This document shows, one piece after another, positions 19,536-29,856 of a DNA stretch of 64,000 nucleotides. The first letter of the stretch is position 1; each line of letters begins with the position of its first letter. The notes below the pieces were generated by a model. That model did no database searches and had not been told where the DNA came from. It saw nothing but the letters and a program-made list of their open reading frames with translations. This stretch comes from Diploptera punctata. Taxonomy: Eukaryota; Arthropoda; Insecta; Blattodea; Blaberidae. The stretch is taken from assembly GCA_030220185.1 (NCBI GenBank), contig JASPKZ010003434.1, positions 1,488,001 to 1,552,000 on the forward strand. The letters run 5' to 3'. The position numbers and the translations under genes were made by a program.

Positions 19536-19829
19536 ACAAAAACAACTCTAAGAGGTAAGAATGAACAGAGAAAATGTTTTAATCATTTCTGTCAGTTGGA
19601 AAAAAAAAAAAAAATACAAATTTTGACTTAGAATTTTGTATTTATTATCTTAGAAAATTACTTTATTTTATATTCCATCTAACCTTAACATCAAATTTGC
19701 AAGCAATATACTAGTGCTATTGAGCATAGTTGGGAGAAAAAAATATTGACTGAAAAAAAAAAAAGCTTTCCAAAATTTGCTTCCTATGAAGTAATAAATT
19801 GATCTATTTGTTTTAGATATGTAATTAAA

Positions 19830-20045
19830 TTTACAGTGGGAGGAAACACTATGAGGTATTTATATTAATAAATGAGTTGGAGAAAATGTTTTAACATCTC
19901 ACCTCACAAAGTTGGAATTTGACTGAAGATGGAAGTAATACTATACTTTTGAAACCGATATCGTGAAGACACGCAACTTTGTGAGGTGAGATGTTAAAAC
20001 ATTTTCTCCAACTCATTTATTAATGTTTTAGATATATTAATGTGC
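19830..20045. mobile_element. Non-coding hammerhead foldback
   Basis: The arm TAATAAATGAGTTGGAGAA... to CACAAAGTTG (19867-19914) is mirrored by CGCAACTTTGTGAGGTGAGA to TAATAAATGAG-complement (19974-20030). The left end is GGAAACACTATGAGG. The loop carries a hammerhead-like motif at 19920-19966: CUGAAGA, one U, stem II GGAAGUA/UACUUUU (7 bp), GAAACCGAUAUC. Stem III is altered. Confidence 0.6.
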
Positions 20046-20134
20046 CTCCAAATAAATTTTGTTGTACTCTTAAGTAATGTTAGATGAAGTATTCTTTAAT
20101 GTCAGTTAAATAACAGTACCATTGTGTATTCCAG

Positions 20135-20248
20135 AATCTGAAGGGTCAAGTTGTACAAAGTATCCGTCGCAACCAACAACTATCACAACAGATAGATGCT
20201 ATGGATGTGAAGATTGGATTACTTGTCCAGAATAGAATTGCTTTGCAG
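20135..20248 (+). CDS. IQGAP1: IQGAP exon 5 (coiled linker)
   Basis: Acceptor TGTATTCCAG, donor GTAAATTC; 114 nt = 38 codons, phase 0. NLKGQVVQSIRRNQQLSQQI then DAMDVKIGLLVQNRIALQ matches IQGAP1 EEVITLIRSNQQLENDLN and LMDIKIGLLVKNKITLQ. Confidence 0.93.
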
Positions 20249-20714
20249 GTAAATTCATAGCTTACATGGCTTACAGTTGTTAACCTACATGGAAAATGTT
20301 TAAGTCCAAAAAAGGTAGTTATGAAATAAATGAACTGTAAAGCTTGAGTGTTTATGAAAAATCAGAGTTTAAAATTTATAGAGATTTCATTGTAAGGAAC
20401 TATTAAGAGATATAACTTAATTCCTTTTCCCTGTAGAAAGATCTACTATGTTGTAGTAATTACCATTAAAATTAATGTTTCTCAATTTTGGACTTAATAG
20501 CTATTCTTTGTAAAGCCCATGATATATTATAAACATACAGTGAAATCCTTCTTGTGCAGCTGTTAGCCATTCTTCAATTCTTGAGAAAAATAACTAAGTA
20601 TTTATGAAGCTTGAGAAATGAGTGAACAAGTCTTGTTTCATTACTTATCACTGCTAATATCCAGTTTTATTAGTTCAAAGAAAAAAGTGAGTTTCTACCA
20701 TTTAATTAAGATAT

Positions 20715-20850
20715 GTAGGTAGGAAATAACAATATGAGGTTTATTTTAATTAATTTTGAGTTGTTTTTTGACTCACCTCATATTTCTTGACTTCCATGCA
20801 GACCCAGGTTTTGTCACTGCATTTGTGACATTCTAGATGCAACACCATGA
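20715..20850 (-). mobile_element. Alpha-type PLE tail fragment
   Basis: It has the end motif GGAAATAACAATATGAGGTT, then CACCTCATATTTCTTGAC and CCCAGGTTTTGTCACTGC. The minus strand keeps alpha stem II GUCAC/GUGAC and ACC..GGU, but the core is changed (G5 lost, GAAA to AAAA). It is truncated on the right. Confidence 0.5.
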
Positions 20851-21240
20851 GTCTACCATTTAATTTCATTTCCAATTGTGGATTATCTCAGAACAGCCTC
20901 TCTTCCATAAAGTTCAGTCCTACCATAATTCCTCTTCTTGTACTCTTTCCCAGTTATAACTCTTTAGTTGATTATTTTCATTTATCAATAATGCATAAAA
21001 ATGTACTCATATAAATGTATTGTAATAAATGAGCAGGTTTTAATTTGCAAGTATAATAAGAACCCTTCAACAATTTAACTGGGAGGCAAAAGCAAAATGA
21101 CTTAAAGGATCCCAACTACAAAAAAATCATTGCAGGGTGTCCAGCAGTTGGGAAAATCTTGAAAACTTGGAATAAGTTAGAAATTTGAAAACAACCGGGA
21201 AAACTGGGAAATAGATGGGAATTCGTAAAGTGGAATCCAT
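20851..21240. other. Intron, nothing recognised
   Basis: No repeat family or ORF with family features is seen between the alpha-type tail and the next PLE foldback. Confidence 0.5.
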
Positions 21241-21249
21241 GTATCTTAT

Positions 21250-21910
21250 ATTCAAATCAAAAGAATCACAATCGGTAAACCACATTAAAAAAAAATGCAT
21301 ACAAATATTGGTTTTTTCTTTTTATATTTGAGTTTGTATTTTTTAACATTCTTACCTGATGTGATTGTTTTGTCGAACATATGTTTCAAAGCTGTTGCTC
21401 CATCGTCAGCGTTTTCGCAAATTGATTTCTTCTTTTCTTCAAGTTGTTGGCCCTGGATCTGTGTTCCAAAGAACTTGGTAATGAGGCTCCTTTCTCCGGG
21501 AATTTCAAAGTTCAAAATTGTCTCCTTATTCTTCTATATATAGATTTTTTCCATATCGTGAGTTCATTGGTATTTTCTAACAAAATTATTAAAACAGAAA
21601 ATTTCAAAGTTCATAATTTTTTCCATGTTCTTCTGTATGTAGATTTTTTCCCATATCGTGAGTTCATTGGTATTTTCTAACTGTTTTAATAATTTTGTTA
21701 GAAAATACCAATGAACTCACGATATGAGAAAAAATCTATATACAGAAGAACAACAAGAAAATTACGAGCGTTGAAATTCCTGGAGAAAGGAGCCTCATTA
21801 CCAAGTTCTTTGGAACACAGATGCAGGGCCGTTAACTTGAAGAAAAGAAGAAATCAGTTTGTGAAAACGCTGACGATGGAGCAACAGCTTTGAAACATAT
21901 ACATATAAGA
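21250..21910. mobile_element. PLE foldback with epsilon-type hammerhead
   Basis: The minus-strand frame 21285-21515 carries MNFEIPGERSLITKFFGTQ and the ribozyme. The tail is mirrored around about 21690 (GTTAGAAAATACCAATGAAC) by a + strand copy ending near 21900. The minisatellite-bearing PLE tail follows on the right. Confidence 0.65.
21373..21412 (-). ncRNA. Hammerhead ribozyme, epsilon type, complete core
   Basis: Minus strand: core CUGACGA (21403-21409), one U, stem II GGAGC/GCUUU with loop AACA, GAA, stem III ACAUAUGU (palindrome), cleavage residue U, then CGAC. Core conserved; stem I has 2 bp (CG/CG). Confidence 0.7.
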
Positions 21911-21969
21911 ATTAAATGAATCGTGATTTCTTCTTACCTCATACTTCTATGTTTTTTAAATACAGCACT

Positions 21970-22200
21970 GCAGTATCAGCGACCATTGTCACCATCCTCA
22001 GCTGTTTTCACGACTGTCAATTTTTTCTTTTGCCGGTACTTATCCAAACTGCCATCTGGTGTTCTTTTGAAGGAACTATTTTCTAAACTGCCATCTGGTG
22101 TTCTTTTGAAGGAATTATTTTCTAAACTGCCATCTGGTGTTCTTTTGAAGGAATCATTTTCTAAACTGCCATCTGTTGTATCACGATTCATTTAATTCTT
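21970..22200 (-). repeat. 42-bp minisatellite in a PLE tail
   Basis: About three and a half direct repeats of a 42-bp unit (TTTTCTAAACTGCCATCTGG then TGTTCTTTTGAAGGAA) lie at 22045-22180. On the minus strand they read as a 14-residue repeat, SLENNSFKRTPDG-type, in an open frame. On the minus strand just beyond (about 22015-21980) is a hammerhead-like core CUGAGGA followed by GAUACUGCAGU. Confidence 0.8.
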
Positions 22201-22384
22201 ATGAATTAAACCTCATAATGTTAAAAATTCCCAAAACTTATTATATAAATTTGAAACATATGTTCAATAAAATAATCACGTGAGGTAAGAATGTTAAAAA
22301 AATACAAACTCATATCAAATGAAACATCATAATGTTACTTCCTAATGATTTTAAAATATTGGAATGTTTTCTTTGAAGATTAGG

Positions 22385-22445
22385 CATAAATTTTTCTCTT
22401 CAAATATAATTTGCCCTTCAGTGAGAAGTGATAAATTAAAAATAA
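22385..22445 (+). repeat. tRNA-like retroposon 3' fragment
   Basis: AATTTTTCTCTTCAAATATA then ATTTGCCCTTCAGTGAGAAG is the end module of the tRNA-like foldback family, with no tRNA part left. It ends about 30 bp before exon 6, close to its branch site region. Confidence 0.6.
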
Positions 22446-22473
22446 AATGATCAATTGTAATACATATTTGCAG

Positions 22474-22799
22474 GATGTGGTTAAACATGGAAAGAGTTTA
22501 AATGAGCTTACAAAACATCATCAGCAGGATGCTACTAGTCAGGAGGACTCTGCTAGCACTAAAGGGCTTAAGAGCTTGACGAAAGTAGGACGTAAAATGT
22601 TAGAAGGATACCAGCAATTGTTTTATGCTCTTCAAACAAACCCAAATTACCTAGCAAAACTCATCTTCTGTCTTCCTTTGAGTCGCACTACAAGATTTGT
22701 ACAGACAGTGATTCTTACTCTCTTTAATTATGGGTCAAATCCTCGAGAGGAATATCTTCTTCTGAAACTTTTCAAAACTGCTCTTGAAGAAGAAGTTAG
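22474..22799 (+). CDS. IQGAP1: IQGAP exon 6 (start of GRD)
   Basis: Acceptor CATATTTGCAG, donor GTAAGTAA; 326 nt, phase 0 to 2. DVVKHGKSLNELTKHHQQD, then EGYQQLFYALQTNPNYLAKL and FVQTVILTLFNYGSNPREEY then LLLKLFKTALEEEVR match IQGAP1 (EAYQHLFYLLQTNPTYLAKL, LYNYASNQREEYLLLRLF). The region where true RasGAPs place the arginine finger has no FRGN-like motif, as expected for IQGAPs, which bind but do not activate GTP hydrolysis. Confidence 0.95.
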
Positions 22800-22879
22800 G
22801 TAAGTAATGCTACATTTTTTGTATCTCTGCCACACATACTAAAATTTCAGTGAGAAATTGAAAATATGAATAAAAGTAC

Positions 22880-23250
22880 ACTTTATAGTTAAATATGGGA
22901 AATAACAGTATGACATTCTTATTTATGAAGAATGAGTCATTTTTTTATATCTTACCTCATAGTTTGTTTTCTTAAACACAGGAATTGCAGTTTTGAAGAG
23001 GAAACATCCCTCCCATTTTCAACTGACATTATGATTACCAGATTTTAGTCAACACCAAACGACAACGTTATAGATGGAGATTACAATGAAAATCCGATAG
23101 TTATAATGTCAGTTGAAAATGGGAGGGATGTTTCCTCTTGAAAACTGCAGTTCCCGTATTTAAGAAAACACAAACTATGAGATAAGGTATTAAAAAAACC
23201 CATTCTTCATAAAAATTACAGTTTTTTCACTCTACATACAAATAATGTAA
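22880..23250. mobile_element. Palindrome with two hammerhead-like motifs (U3-A8 type)
   Basis: The arm CTCATAGTTTGTTTTCTTAA... (22966) is mirrored by TTAAGAAAACACAAACTATG (23160). Ends: GGGAAATAACAGTATGACAT at the left. Two opposed ribozyme motifs lie inside; the + strand one is better kept. Confidence 0.65.
23109..23157 (+). ncRNA. Hammerhead ribozyme, zeta type (U3-A8 core)
   Basis: Core UUGAAAA (23113-23119), one U, stem II GGGAGGG/UCCUCUU, GAA (23140-23142), stem III AACUGCAGUU (10-nt loopless palindrome), cleavage residue C. Stem I CAG/CCG has one mismatch. The sister copy at 60152 has a perfect stem I. Confidence 0.55.
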
Positions 23251-23274
23251 AAATAATAAGTTTTGTTTAATTAA

Positions 23275-23618
23275 TTGAATCAGACATTTTTACACCTCAT
23301 CTCATAAAAGTTTCCTACCTGACCAGTTTCAAAGGCTTATTGCTCCCATCATCAACTATACTTGATTGTTTGAACATTAGTTGTTAACACCAGGATACCT
23401 CCTGCCACCTGGGGTGGGTTGAATGAACTTTGAGATCAAATCTTGCTTGCCGGGAACTTCAAAATTCATTTTCTTCTGAATATATAGATTTTCCCAAACT
23501 GTTCTGCAGATTTTTTAAAATGTTTTAATAGTTTACTTTCCTTTCCAATATGTGATTCTGATCAAACTATGAGCTACAGAATCAAATAATTGGAAAGAAA
23601 ACTAAACTATTAAAACAT
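23275..23618. pseudogene. PLE tails flanking a Harbinger insertion (left part)
   Basis: A minus-strand PLE tail (23275-23560; on the minus strand UUGAUGA...GAAACUGGUC at 23330-23370 is a hammerhead with C3 changed to U) meets an inverted + strand piece at about 23560-23618, ending in KLLKHL codons. The + strand frame continues after the insertion at 24194 with EKPVELTVWENIYIQENKYR. Confidence 0.6.
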
Positions 23619-23621
23619 TTA

Positions 23622-24190
23622 GGGTTGAATGTTTGAACGCATTAGACAGTAAAAGGTGTTCTCTGCTGATAAAGTTTTATTCAAACACATTTTTCTTACT
23701 CAGAAATCTATTCACGCGGTAATAATTGTAAAGCTACCTGACAAGGTACCTTAAGATCGTAGCTCAAGATATAACTTATGTGAAAATCCCGAAGGGAACC
23801 GATGGTAACCGATGTAGTTTGCAGCTTTATCCAAGATGTCGGACCTTGAAGACTTCGATCATGTTTTCGGTATACGCGGAGAAGGGGAACTTGATAGAGT
23901 CTACCAAAGAATTCAACTGGAAGAAACAGGAGAATCGGCGTAATATTGCGCGATGCAGACGTCGTTGTATACGGTATTATTTGCGGGATGCAAGCATAAA
24001 TGCGTTCCTCTATAGCAGACGAAAATAACGGAAGTGGTTTTATCGCTAAGAATTCTGGGTAATTCGTTGCCAATATTACGAAAACGTCAACAATCATGCA
24101 TGACCGGTTAAGGCGGCCGTTAATTCGATCTCATGCTCACCAGTGATTGGAAGTGATTTGAGCAGAGACTAATGTATTTGCATACGACCC
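23622..24190 (+). mobile_element. Harbinger-like element, copy 1 (569 bp)
   Basis: Terminal inverted repeats GGGTTGAATG and CATACGACCC (imperfect) and a TTA duplication (23619-23621, 24191-24193), as in PIF/Harbinger transposons. Excising one TTA plus the element restores the PLE codons AAA CAT TTA GAA, which proves the TSD. The + strand frame from 23829 (MSDLEDFDHVF) is the remnant of an encoded N-terminus; it is frameshifted here. Confidence 0.8.
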
Positions 24191-24193
24191 TTA

Positions 24194-24350
24194 GAAAAAC
24201 CTGTGGAACTAACAGTTTGGGAAAATATTTACATTCAGGAGAACAAATACAGGTCAACGAATTCTGAAGTTGCTGGAGTACGAGATTTGATCTCAGAGTA
24301 CATTTAACATGCACCAGGTGGCAGTAGGAATGCTGATTTTATTTTAAAAT
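24194..24350 (+). pseudogene. PLE tail (right part)
   Basis: It continues the PLE frame interrupted by the Harbinger copy: EKPVELTVWENIYIQENKYR, then SEVAGVRDLISEY and stop, then AAAATATAATAGGAAGTAAC, the element end motif. Confidence 0.65.
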
Positions 24351-24433
24351 ATAATAGGAAGTAACATTAAGAGTAATCAATTGAGTGGAGAACATATTTT
24401 TATCGACTCACCTCATATATTTTCAAATTTCTT

Positions 24434-24477
24434 TGATACCGATGGTTTCAGACAATATCATGTCCCTCTTCAGTCAT
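24434..24477 (-). ncRNA. Hammerhead ribozyme, gamma type
   Basis: Minus strand: UGA, core CUGAAGA (24467-24473), one G, stem II GGACA/UGUCU, GAA, stem III ACC-AUC-GGU, cleavage residue A, UCA. Intact core and 3-bp stem I. It lies in a truncated element, 24360-24545. Confidence 0.7.
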
Positions 24478-24597
24478 GGCTTCCACTCATAATGTTTACT
24501 TTCCAATATTAATGTTAATTTAAATTAAAAAAATTGAGTTGGTGTTTACTTGATGAAAATCCATATTATTAATTAAATAAAAATAAAACTAAGTTTT

Positions 24598-24955
24598 CCG
24601 CTGTGGTGTTGGGGTAGCGTGCTGCCTTGTCATGCAGCAGGCCCGGGTTCTATCCCTGGTCGGGACAGTTTTTCTGGGTGATGTTTTTATCGGGGGTTTT
24701 TCCTCACCTGTAAGACAAATGTCAGGAAAACTTTAAGGCCCCAAAATCATATGGCCATCGCAATCATCATCATTCATATTCATCTTAGGTTAAGCTTAGA
24801 ATTAGGGATTCTCCTGGCGCACCAATATCATCATCATCATCACCCATCATATCATCGGGGCAACGTAACCCTGCCTTCCAGGTGCCCCAACCTCAGAAGT
24901 ATGCCATGCCAGGAGAAAAACCAGGAATGTCGAAAGACAAACCTTGGGTATTTGG
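24598..24955 (+). mobile_element. SINE-A, copy 2 (variant 3' part)
   Basis: The head CCGCTGTGGTGTTGGGGTAG and a B-box-like GGGTTCTATCCC (24647) are followed by the common CCTCACCTGTAAGACAAATG. The tail differs from other copies (GGGGCAACGTAACCCTGCC, CCAACCTCAGAAGTATGCC), so it is a second subfamily or a 3' chimera. Confidence 0.7.
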
Positions 24956-25204
24956 GGGAAAAAAAAATAATTAACATTAAGAGGTTTCTTAGCCCTAAAA
25001 CATATGTTCGACAAAAAACAACTATAAGAGGTAAGAATGAATAGACAAAATGTTTTAATTAGGAATGCTGATGTTAACTTTCAGTCAAGTGTAGCTGATG
25101 TTGAGAGTGATAGCCTTCAAAATTAGTCATATGAGAAATATATATTTTATGAGTTGAATGAGGTAAACATTTCTGAATAAATTGTATAATATTGATAATT
25201 TTAC

Positions 25205-25620
25205 CTCATAGTGTCAGATCTGGTGGCTCAGGGTGCAAGCTGTTAGACGCTCGGCCTCTCACCGCTGGGGTTCCAAGTCACTCATGTTTTTGTGGTGGAC
25301 GAAACTGAGCTTGGACAAGTTTTTCTTGGGATTTTCTCCCTTTTCCCCTGCCACAATTTCATTCCACTATTTCTCCATACTCATCCATTTAGTTTGTCTT
25401 ATTTTCTGCCATTTTTTTCCCTGCCAAAAACTTCACTCTACCACTTTTCATATTTGTATCATCCATTTCACAGCAGCCTTTATGTGATTAAGTTTCTTGG
25501 ATATTGTATCATGTCATGTTTTGATGTGCCAACATTCTTGCTGACTTTCAAATGGCGAGAAGCATATCAAGATACAACATGATGTAATGTCCAAGAATCT
25601 TGAATATTGAATTCTGAAAA
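25205..25620 (+). mobile_element. Possible SINE with tRNA-like head
   Basis: CTGGTGGCTCAGGGTGCAAG then GGGGTTCCAAGTCA resembles A and B boxes of a tRNA-derived promoter, followed by a pyrimidine-rich body. The apparent ORFs here are CT-rich low complexity. No TSD identified. Confidence 0.4.
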
Positions 25621-25689
25621 CCTACCTTTCATCATTCATCTCGAGCAATGAATTCTACAGTCACCAGGAAAAATAATCTACCTAAAGAC

Positions 25690-26790
25690 CAGCCGACTTC
25701 AAAAAAGCATATGATTCAATTAAGAGCGAAAAGTTACATAGTATCCTGCTGGAGTTCGGAATTCCTAAAAAGTTAGACTTATACTAATGTGTCTAAATGG
25801 CACAAAGAGTAGGGTGCGTGTAGGCAAACAGTTTTTGGACACCTTTGAAATCCAGAATGGGTTGAAGCAAGGAGATGCACTATCTCCTCTACTATTTAAT
25901 TTTGTACTGGAGCATGCCATCAAATCTTTAGAGGATGAGGAAGGCCTATAATTCAATGGTATTAATAAGCTGTTAGTTTATGCTGATGATGTAGTACTAT
26001 TGGCCGATAGCGAGGAGATACTAAAGGACAACACGCACACACTATTGAGTAACACTAAGAAATTAGGACTGGAAGTAAATATCAATAAAACTAAATATAT
26101 GGTCACATGTAGAAATGCATTATATAATGGAAATGGACAGCTAATGACAAATTAGGGAAATTTTGAGGAAGTTGCTGAATTCAAATACCTAGGAACAATA
26201 ATCACAAATAGGAATGAGATGCACAAAGAAATTAAACATAGGCTCAATTCTGGAAATGCGTGCTATTATGCTGCAGAGACTTTTGATGTCCCAACTCCTT
26301 TCAAAAAACGTTAAACTGAAAATATATAGAACTATTATTCTACTAGTTATATTATATGGGTGCGAAACATGGACTCTTACTTTAAGGGAGGAAATGAGAT
26401 TACAAGTTTTTGAGAATAAAGTTCTTAGGAAAATTTTTTGACCAAAGAGAGATGAACAGACAGGTGAATGGAGAATACTACATAACAATGAACTACATGC
26501 TCTTTATAGGAAGCCAGATATAATAAGAACAGTTAAGTCTCGTAGACTGCGATGGGCAGGACATGTTGCGCATATGGGGAATGAAAGACGTGCATGGAAG
26601 CTTCTTGTAGGAAAGCCAGAGGGAAAACGTCCAGCTGGTAGACCAAGAATGAGGTGGGAGAACAACATTAATTATGATTTGAGGGAAGTAGATTATACAG
26701 GAAATGATTGAAAAGCATTAGCTCAGGATAGGGGTGTATGGAGAGCTTATGTCCGTGCAGCCATGAACAGCTCAGGCTGAACTTTAACCT
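25690..26790 (+). pseudogene. RTE-type LINE reverse transcriptase, copy 2
   Basis: Same subfamily as 750-1830: NGLKQGDALSPLLFNFVLEH, LVYADDVVLLADSEE (catalytic YADD), VNINKTKYMV, FKYLGTIITN, then after a frameshift near 26270 LRWAGHVAHM, KLLVGKPEGKRPAGRPRMRW. It has stops and frameshifts, so it is inactive. The upstream part is more complete than copy 1. Confidence 0.85.
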
Positions 26791-26954
26791 CCATAAGAAT
26801 ACACCTCCATTATAACCTGTCAATACAATCTTCCAATATTGTCTTCAAGTCTTCCTCAACAGATTGGATCTCTTCCTTCATCTTCCACCTTTATCATACC
26901 ATCCATTTCTCCATGAATTTTATTAAGGTATTAGATCAAGATTTCTTAACTGTT

Positions 26955-27190
26955 TGTCAAAAATTCATGGGATGTGACACTGAGGTAATTATCAATAGTA
27001 TACAAATATGAATTGGAAATATTACACCTCAACTTATAAAATATGATTCTCTCACCTGGACGTGTTTTGGAAGACCATTTCTCTCCATCATCAATTAACT
27101 TCAAATTGATGTGAGAAGATAATATTTTATGAAGAGAGATATATAAGTTTCCAGGTGAAAGGATCATATTTTATAAGGTGAGGTGTAAAG
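26955..27190. mobile_element. Palindromic PLE tail, decayed hammerhead
   Basis: TACACCTCAACTTATAAAAT (27023) is mirrored by ATTTTATAAGGTGAGGTGTA (27169). The minus strand near 27068-27110 has UUGAUGA, stem II GGAAG-like pairs, then AAAACACGUC. C3 and G12 are changed. Confidence 0.5.
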
Positions 27191-27376
27191 TTTTCTATTC
27201 ATATTTGTATTCTATTTATATTTATTGTACTGTTTAATTTTTCAAGATCATATTTTTTCATGTTGTTAGTTTTTTTGTTATATATGTTATTAGTTTTGGT
27301 AGCATGTTTTTTTTTTAACAAAAACCAATAAAAAACTTGTATAATATTTGTAGAGAGTTTATTTATTTATTTTCAG

Positions 27377-27506
27377 ATGTAAATTCACAAAACCATCTGA
27401 TTCAGTAACAGGGAATCCTCTTGTCCTTAAAATGGTTGTAAATTATTCACGTCAACTATCGAAGCAGAATGCTCTAAGAGATATAGTTGGACCACTAATT
27501 GTGAAG
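27377..27506 (+). CDS. IQGAP1: IQGAP exon 7 (GRD)
   Basis: Acceptor TTATTTTCAG, donor GTAATGAA; 130 nt, phase 2 to 0. The split codon AG|A gives R, then CKFTKPSDSVTGNPLVLKMV then VNYSRQLSKQNALRDIVGPL and IVK matches IQGAP1 (IVTGNPTVIKMVVSFNRGAR, QNALRQILAPVVKE). Its flanking introns carry inverted Harbinger copies. Confidence 0.94.
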
Positions 27507-27589
27507 GTAATGAACATTAATTGACTTTACTTATTTTAGGAATTCTCACTATGAGGTATATTCTACCTTAATTAATTTGACTTAATATT

Positions 27590-27772
27590 TAATTTTAGGA
27601 AGTTATATTTTGAGGTTATTTTAATTATATTATTTTTTAATCTGATCATCTTACCTCAATAGTAATGTTGATTTGTTCTTGAAAAGCTGACGATAAAACA
27701 GAATTGTTTTGAAACATGTTCAAGAACAAATCAACATTACTATTGAGGTAAGATGATCAGACTAAAAATAAT
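27590..27772 (+). mobile_element. Hammerhead-only retroelement (beta family), copy 3
   Basis: TTTTAGGAAGTTATATTTTG start, GATCATCTTACCTCAATAGT arm mirrored by ACTATTGAGGTAAGATGATC, end AATAATATAAT. The TSD is imperfect (TAATTTGACTTA against TAATGACTT). One hammerhead lies inside; there is no ORF. Confidence 0.7.
27683..27725 (+). ncRNA. Hammerhead ribozyme, beta type
   Basis: Core CUGACGA (27687-27693), one U, stem II AAAACA/UGUUUU with loop GAAU, GAA (27711-27713), stem III ACAUGU, cleavage residue U. N7 differs from the other beta copies (C instead of A), the one position free to vary in the consensus. Confidence 0.7.
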
Positions 27773-27784
27773 ATAATGTAATGA

Positions 27785-27887
27785 CTTTTTATGTATTTAT
27801 TTAAATTTATTACTTACATTGAAAGACAGATTAATATTTTAAGAGAAAATTTTTCACAAAAAACTAGGATTTGAACTCAAGAATTCT
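27785..27887 (-). repeat. tRNA-like repeat fragment (D type)
   Basis: TGTATTTATTTAAATTTATT, ACATTGAAAGACAG, TTTTAAGAGAAAATTTTTCA and AGGATTTGAACTCAAGA match the D-type tRNA-like repeats at 35890 and 50730. It is truncated by SINE-B. Confidence 0.55.
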
Positions 27888-27900
27888 ATTTAATTTAATA

Positions 27901-28204
27901 AAAGTAAAGTAAAGTGATCCCACAACAGGCCTGGATGCCCTTGGGGTAGTAGGAGGTTAAGGCTCCCACTTTTTCTAGACAATCGGCACTTTATGTCAGC
28001 CGGGTTGTCAGCCCTGTGTGACGGCCGCCTTTACCCCCAGAACAAGCATCTGGTACTCATTTCTGTTAGAGGCTGAGTCGACCCCAGGGCCTTAGTGCCG
28101 CCATAGGGTTTGGGTCAGTTTAAAAATCCTGACTCCAACGGGACTTGAACCCTCGACCCTACGGCTTGTAGCTCAGTGCCTTAACCACTACGCTACGGCG
28201 TGCC
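27901..28204 (+). mobile_element. SINE-B, copy 1
   Basis: Perfect 13-bp repeats ATTTAATTTAATA (27888-27900, 28205-28217). Body: AAAGTGATCCCACAACAGGC, GGCTCCCACTTTTTCTAGAC, GCCGCCTTTACCCCCAGAAC. It ends in an antisense tRNA-like part, GGGACTTGAACCCTCGACCC then GTAGCTCAGTGCC. Copies at 43785 and 57855. Confidence 0.85.
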
Positions 28205-28254
28205 ATTTAATTTAATATATGTAGGAAATAACACTATGAGGTTTCTTTTAATTA

Positions 28255-29126
28255 TGAAGCTGTGTTTTATTTTGTGCCCCTCGTTGTGGAGACATTTAAA
28301 GTTGGGTTTCTCGGTGTAATGTCCCAAGTTGTAGATTTAAGATATAATTTAAATCACTTTAAATCTGCCACGGCACTAATAACTCTCTTCAGGGGAATGA
28401 GGAAACGTTTCTTACACAAATAACAACACTTTATTAACAGTTGAACTATAAGTTAGTTTATTTAAAACTCTCACTTTGGTTAAGATGAATCTTGTAATTT
28501 AAAAGTTCCAAAAGATTCCGGCTTAGGTTGATATTTTTCATTTCTAGAAGATTACTATTTTATGTATTTAATGGATGACGAATGCTAACGGGTCAATCCA
28601 GTAATTATTCATTATTTTCACTTAGAAACGTGTTTTTACCAAGATGGATAACTATTATATCACTATATAATCTTTCATACTTTAACACTATTTTCTTTCA
28701 ACCAACATCAATAAAATAAACAATTATTCCTTATTCTTTAAGGAGCAGTCGCTGAACATGACCGACCATCTTCAAGTATTGTAGCCATCTTTTTTTATTA
28801 TGTAATAACCTCTAGGTTCTGATTGGTCCAACAGAAAAGGAAGGAGTATTCTCAAGTTAACTTCTATCCCATTCCACCAATCCCATTTATTTCTTTATAA
28901 AAATTATCAATTTGAATATTTGAAGTATTTTACATACTGCATCAGTTATAAAAACATCTAACTGTATTAACAGTTTATATTGACCAGTTATTTTTTTTTT
29001 TTATACTTATAAAAAAAATTTGAATTCTATAAATCAATCTGATGTCCATTCTTCATATAAATAAATATAATTATAAACAAAACAAAAACCCTTATTATTA
29101 TTATATGGGGATAAATATCCGGTTTT
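28255..29126 (-). repeat. Gypsy 3' LTR
   Basis: About 872 bp. On the + strand it begins TGAAGCTGTGTTTTATTTTG and ends ATATCCGGTTTT; on the element's strand it starts AAAACCGG and ends CA. Nearly identical to the other LTR. The polypurine-like AGGGGCAA lies just inside it (29130-29137, read on the minus strand). Confidence 0.9.
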
Positions 29127-29856
29127 AAATTGCCCCTGATTTATTTTAAATCTTAGCTACAAACTAAGTGAGAGGCTAAATTAAAATAAATCACTTTCCC
29201 CAAATATCAAGTTTCTTTCTATACAAGATTCATCTGTATTAGAATCAATACAATGTAATACATCACAATTATAATAAATACATGTTACATAAAGAAATAG
29301 AAGTATTAATTTTACAAAATTTACATACAATATTTTTAAATACACTTTGAACTATTTGAAGTCACCAGCTACAACTAATTAATAGGAGTCTGAAATGGTT
29401 TCAACAGTTCTTTGGAATATTTTCCAATTTCTTTTCTAGTGTCTATTTCTCTTAGCTCATATGTGGTATCATTAAAATTTTTAAAATATTTCATAGGGAC
29501 CTTTATACAATAGGTTCATCCTATGATATTGTTTCTTTAAAGCATTGGATAATGAAATATCCCTTATGAGAACTTTGTCTCCAACTTTGGGATTCCACTT
29601 CCTTTTATGTCTTTTTAACCTTATTGTTGCGCTTTTCTGCGCGACATTCTAACCTTTCAATAACTCTTTTACATATTTTCCTCGGATGTCTCCGGGATTT
29701 GACTTTTATCAATGATAGGTAATGGTAAATTAGCAATTAACCTGTCAGGTTGTTTACCTGTCATTAGGAATATGGGTGCTTCCCCAGTATTGACATTAAT
29801 TGAATGATTCATAACATTCTCTATGACGCTGATATGTTTAAACCAGTCAGGAATGT

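Larger units (their letters stand above)
18640..19590. mobile_element. PLE foldback: two inverted GIY-YIG tails
   Basis: A centre near 19143 separates a minus-strand PLE tail (18640-19140) from its inverted + strand copy (19145-19590), including CTAAGAGGTAAGAATGAACA at the right. The left outer end has ATAGGAAGTAACGTTAAGAG. Each arm keeps a hammerhead next to the end of the GIY-YIG frame. Confidence 0.75.

Noticed and set aside
22045..22180. CRISPR-like direct repeats
   Set aside because: Units are contiguous 42-bp tandem repeats without unique spacers, in a eukaryotic transposon tail.
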